DNA from: Candidula unifasciata
Taxonomy: Eukaryota; Mollusca; Gastropoda; Stylommatophora; Geomitridae
Length of the DNA: 64,000 nucleotides
Direction of reading: 5' to 3'
Assembly (NCBI GenBank): GCA_905116865.2
Contig: CAJHNH020000813.1
Span: forward strand, 237,001-301,000
Made by a program: the position numbers and the translations under genes
Notes under the pieces: generated by a model
Databases searched by the model: none
The model's input: only the letters and a program-made list of their open reading frames with translations
Told to the model about the DNA's origin: nothing
In this document: piece by piece, positions 62,715 to 64,000 of the stretch
How positions within the stretch are numbered: the first letter of the stretch is position 1
Layout: every line of letters starts with the position of its first letter

Positions 62715-62815
62715 AGAATTCTCGCATGCTATATGGAGCCAGTTTTAACATCTGGCTGTGAATCCTGGACACTTGATAAACAAGCTGAACAATATCTTGA
62801 GGCCTCAGAGATGTG
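62715..62815 (+). mobile_element. LINE scrap (thumb region)
   Basis: MEPVLTSGCESWTLDKQAEQ corresponds to the 'LxxGCESWTL' block downstream of RT in RTE/CR1-like ORFs. Very short. It starts 13 bp after the LMBRD2 donor at 62702. Confidence 0.5.
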
Positions 62816-63480
62816 GTTTCTCTTTTTCTTCAGCTGTGTTCCTAGCTGTCAGGTATTGCCTCGATGCCTTTTTCTTTTCTCCTATTTTCACTTTGACTTC
62901 TTCTGTCCACCAAGGTGTCCTATGTCCCCGCCTTCCACTTGGGACTTTACCACATGCTTCTACTGCAGCTGCTGTGAGGATATTCTTGAATCTGCACCAG
63001 AGGGTTTCAGTGTCCTCTGATGGTTCTTCAGTTCCTATTGCTTTCACTATAAGCTCTGGTATCTAGCCTAAACTTCTGGCTCTTTTGGCTGGTATACCTT
63101 AATCCTCATCCCTTTTTGGTTGCTTGGAGCAGTGGTCACTTCCCATCTCTGGTCCTCTTATGACTCTGGCGTCTCTCACAAACTTGAAGAAACCTTTCCT
63201 TACTATGGCACTGTCGAGGATGGATTTCTTTGAAGGCTCACATCTTATGTATGCATTTATATGTTTGTGGGGGGGGGGTGAGGAAGGAAGGGTTTGTAAT
63301 GACATGAGACTTTTCCCTGCAGAATCTGAGAAGTCGCTTGCCATTGTCATTCAAAACATCTTCACCATATCTCCTGATTACTCCACCCCATCTAGAGTGA
63401 TAATTTCCTATGGCATTTAGATCTCCAAGGAGAATCAGTTTGTCGTGACAGTCATATAAGGTCTTTTGGAGCATTTCAAA
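62800..63480 (-). mobile_element. LINE endonuclease (APE-type) and linker fragment
   Basis: Minus strand from 63475: LILLGDLNAIGNY (the 'GDxN' catalytic block), GKRLLRFCRE, then after a frame change SILDSAIVRKGFF..RDARVIRGPEMGSDH (the SDH catalytic end). Further, 63047-62805 has RTPWWTEEVKVKI, the linker before RT. Decayed by at least one frameshift and stops. Confidence 0.75.
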
Positions 63481-64000
63481 GAATATGATAGGTAAATAAG
63501 TATGATAACAAGTACAGAAACCAGCTCACATCTTTGATGCATCGTCATATAGTGCTGGACCTTAATTTTTATTGACAGTTACCGCTTGATGTGTGATATA
63601 GGTTATATCACATGTACCACCTTTACTTCACAACCAGGACCATATTTAGGCATATGGAACCTATGCAGCTGCATAAGGCAGCAACTGTTACTAGTAGTTA
63701 ACCCTACCAGACCGCCGACCCGCTATTATGGGAAATACCAAACCTGCCTCTAAACCGCTGTCCCTCAATGTCGGGAATTTGCCTACTATGAGAAAACAAT
63801 GCGTCACAAATTAAAAATAACTAGCCAATTGTAATCAGATCTCGTTGATAGTCTTCTCAGATGTCTGCCTGCATGTGTTTGGATTAAATTTGTGTTGTTT
63901 TATGTGAAACAAATTCTGAAAATTCACAATAAAATGAGCGGCTGATGAACCAAGCACTTCAACAGGAAAGTGAAGTAAGTCTAGGCTTTTCACAATCCAA
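63481..64000. other. End of window, nothing certain
   Basis: A TTAACCCTACCAGACCG start at 63699 resembles the M2 element end at 36376. No LMBRD2 exon found before the window edge. Confidence 0.4.

Overview
The window is animal nuclear DNA: AT-rich, with genes in short exons bounded by GT-AG introns, and introns filled with microsatellites, minisatellites and broken retrotransposons. Two conserved animal genes are recognisable by protein resemblance, both on the + strand. The mix of retroelements (RNase H LINEs, RTE-like LINEs, tRNA-derived SINEs) and gene structures suggests a mollusc, perhaps a gastropod. That assignment is an inference from general familiarity, not a computed result.

Layout. 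(1) 1-7.8 kb: a chain of phase-compatible exons (543-607, 1666-2185, 4767-5026, then 7533-7804 or 7384-7421) of a + strand gene that I do not recognise, interrupted by a dead LINE, a 33-bp minisatellite and a long (AT)n. (2) 8174-25171: the 3' part of an ATAD2/ATAD2B-like gene. Nine exons with fully consistent phases encode the bromodomain, a long basic/serine-rich linker and the C-terminal helical domain, ending at TAG 25169-25171. The AAA+ ATPase exons that precede the bromodomain in the family are not between the window start and 8174. (3) 25.2-37.5 kb: downstream and intergenic DNA with several minisatellites, a perfect 106-bp duplication, LINE relics and SINEs. (4) 37.5-64 kb: the LMBRD2 gene. 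A possible CRE-bearing promoter and 5' UTR exon lie near 37.5-37.7 kb. The ATG is at 41829, and seven coding exons run to 62701 (about 401 residues, the N-terminal part); the gene leaves the window on the right.

The two recognised genes have no known joint pathway. ATAD2 proteins bind acetylated histone H4 and act on chromatin in the nucleus; LMBRD2 is a multi-pass membrane protein. The accessory content is the more unusual part. It includes a four-unit ~85-bp array of which the last unit is the ATAD2 terminal exon, a TTAA-flanked MITE inserted in the B box of a SINE, hAT-type MITEs with target-site duplications, two GAA-tailed interspersed repeat families, a 1.8-kb 25-bp satellite with 625/575-bp higher-order structure inside LMBRD2, and many 5'-truncated LINE copies, several of one family sharing a short-repeat 3' tail. 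I found no CRISPR array, rRNA or functional tRNA gene, and nothing prokaryotic.
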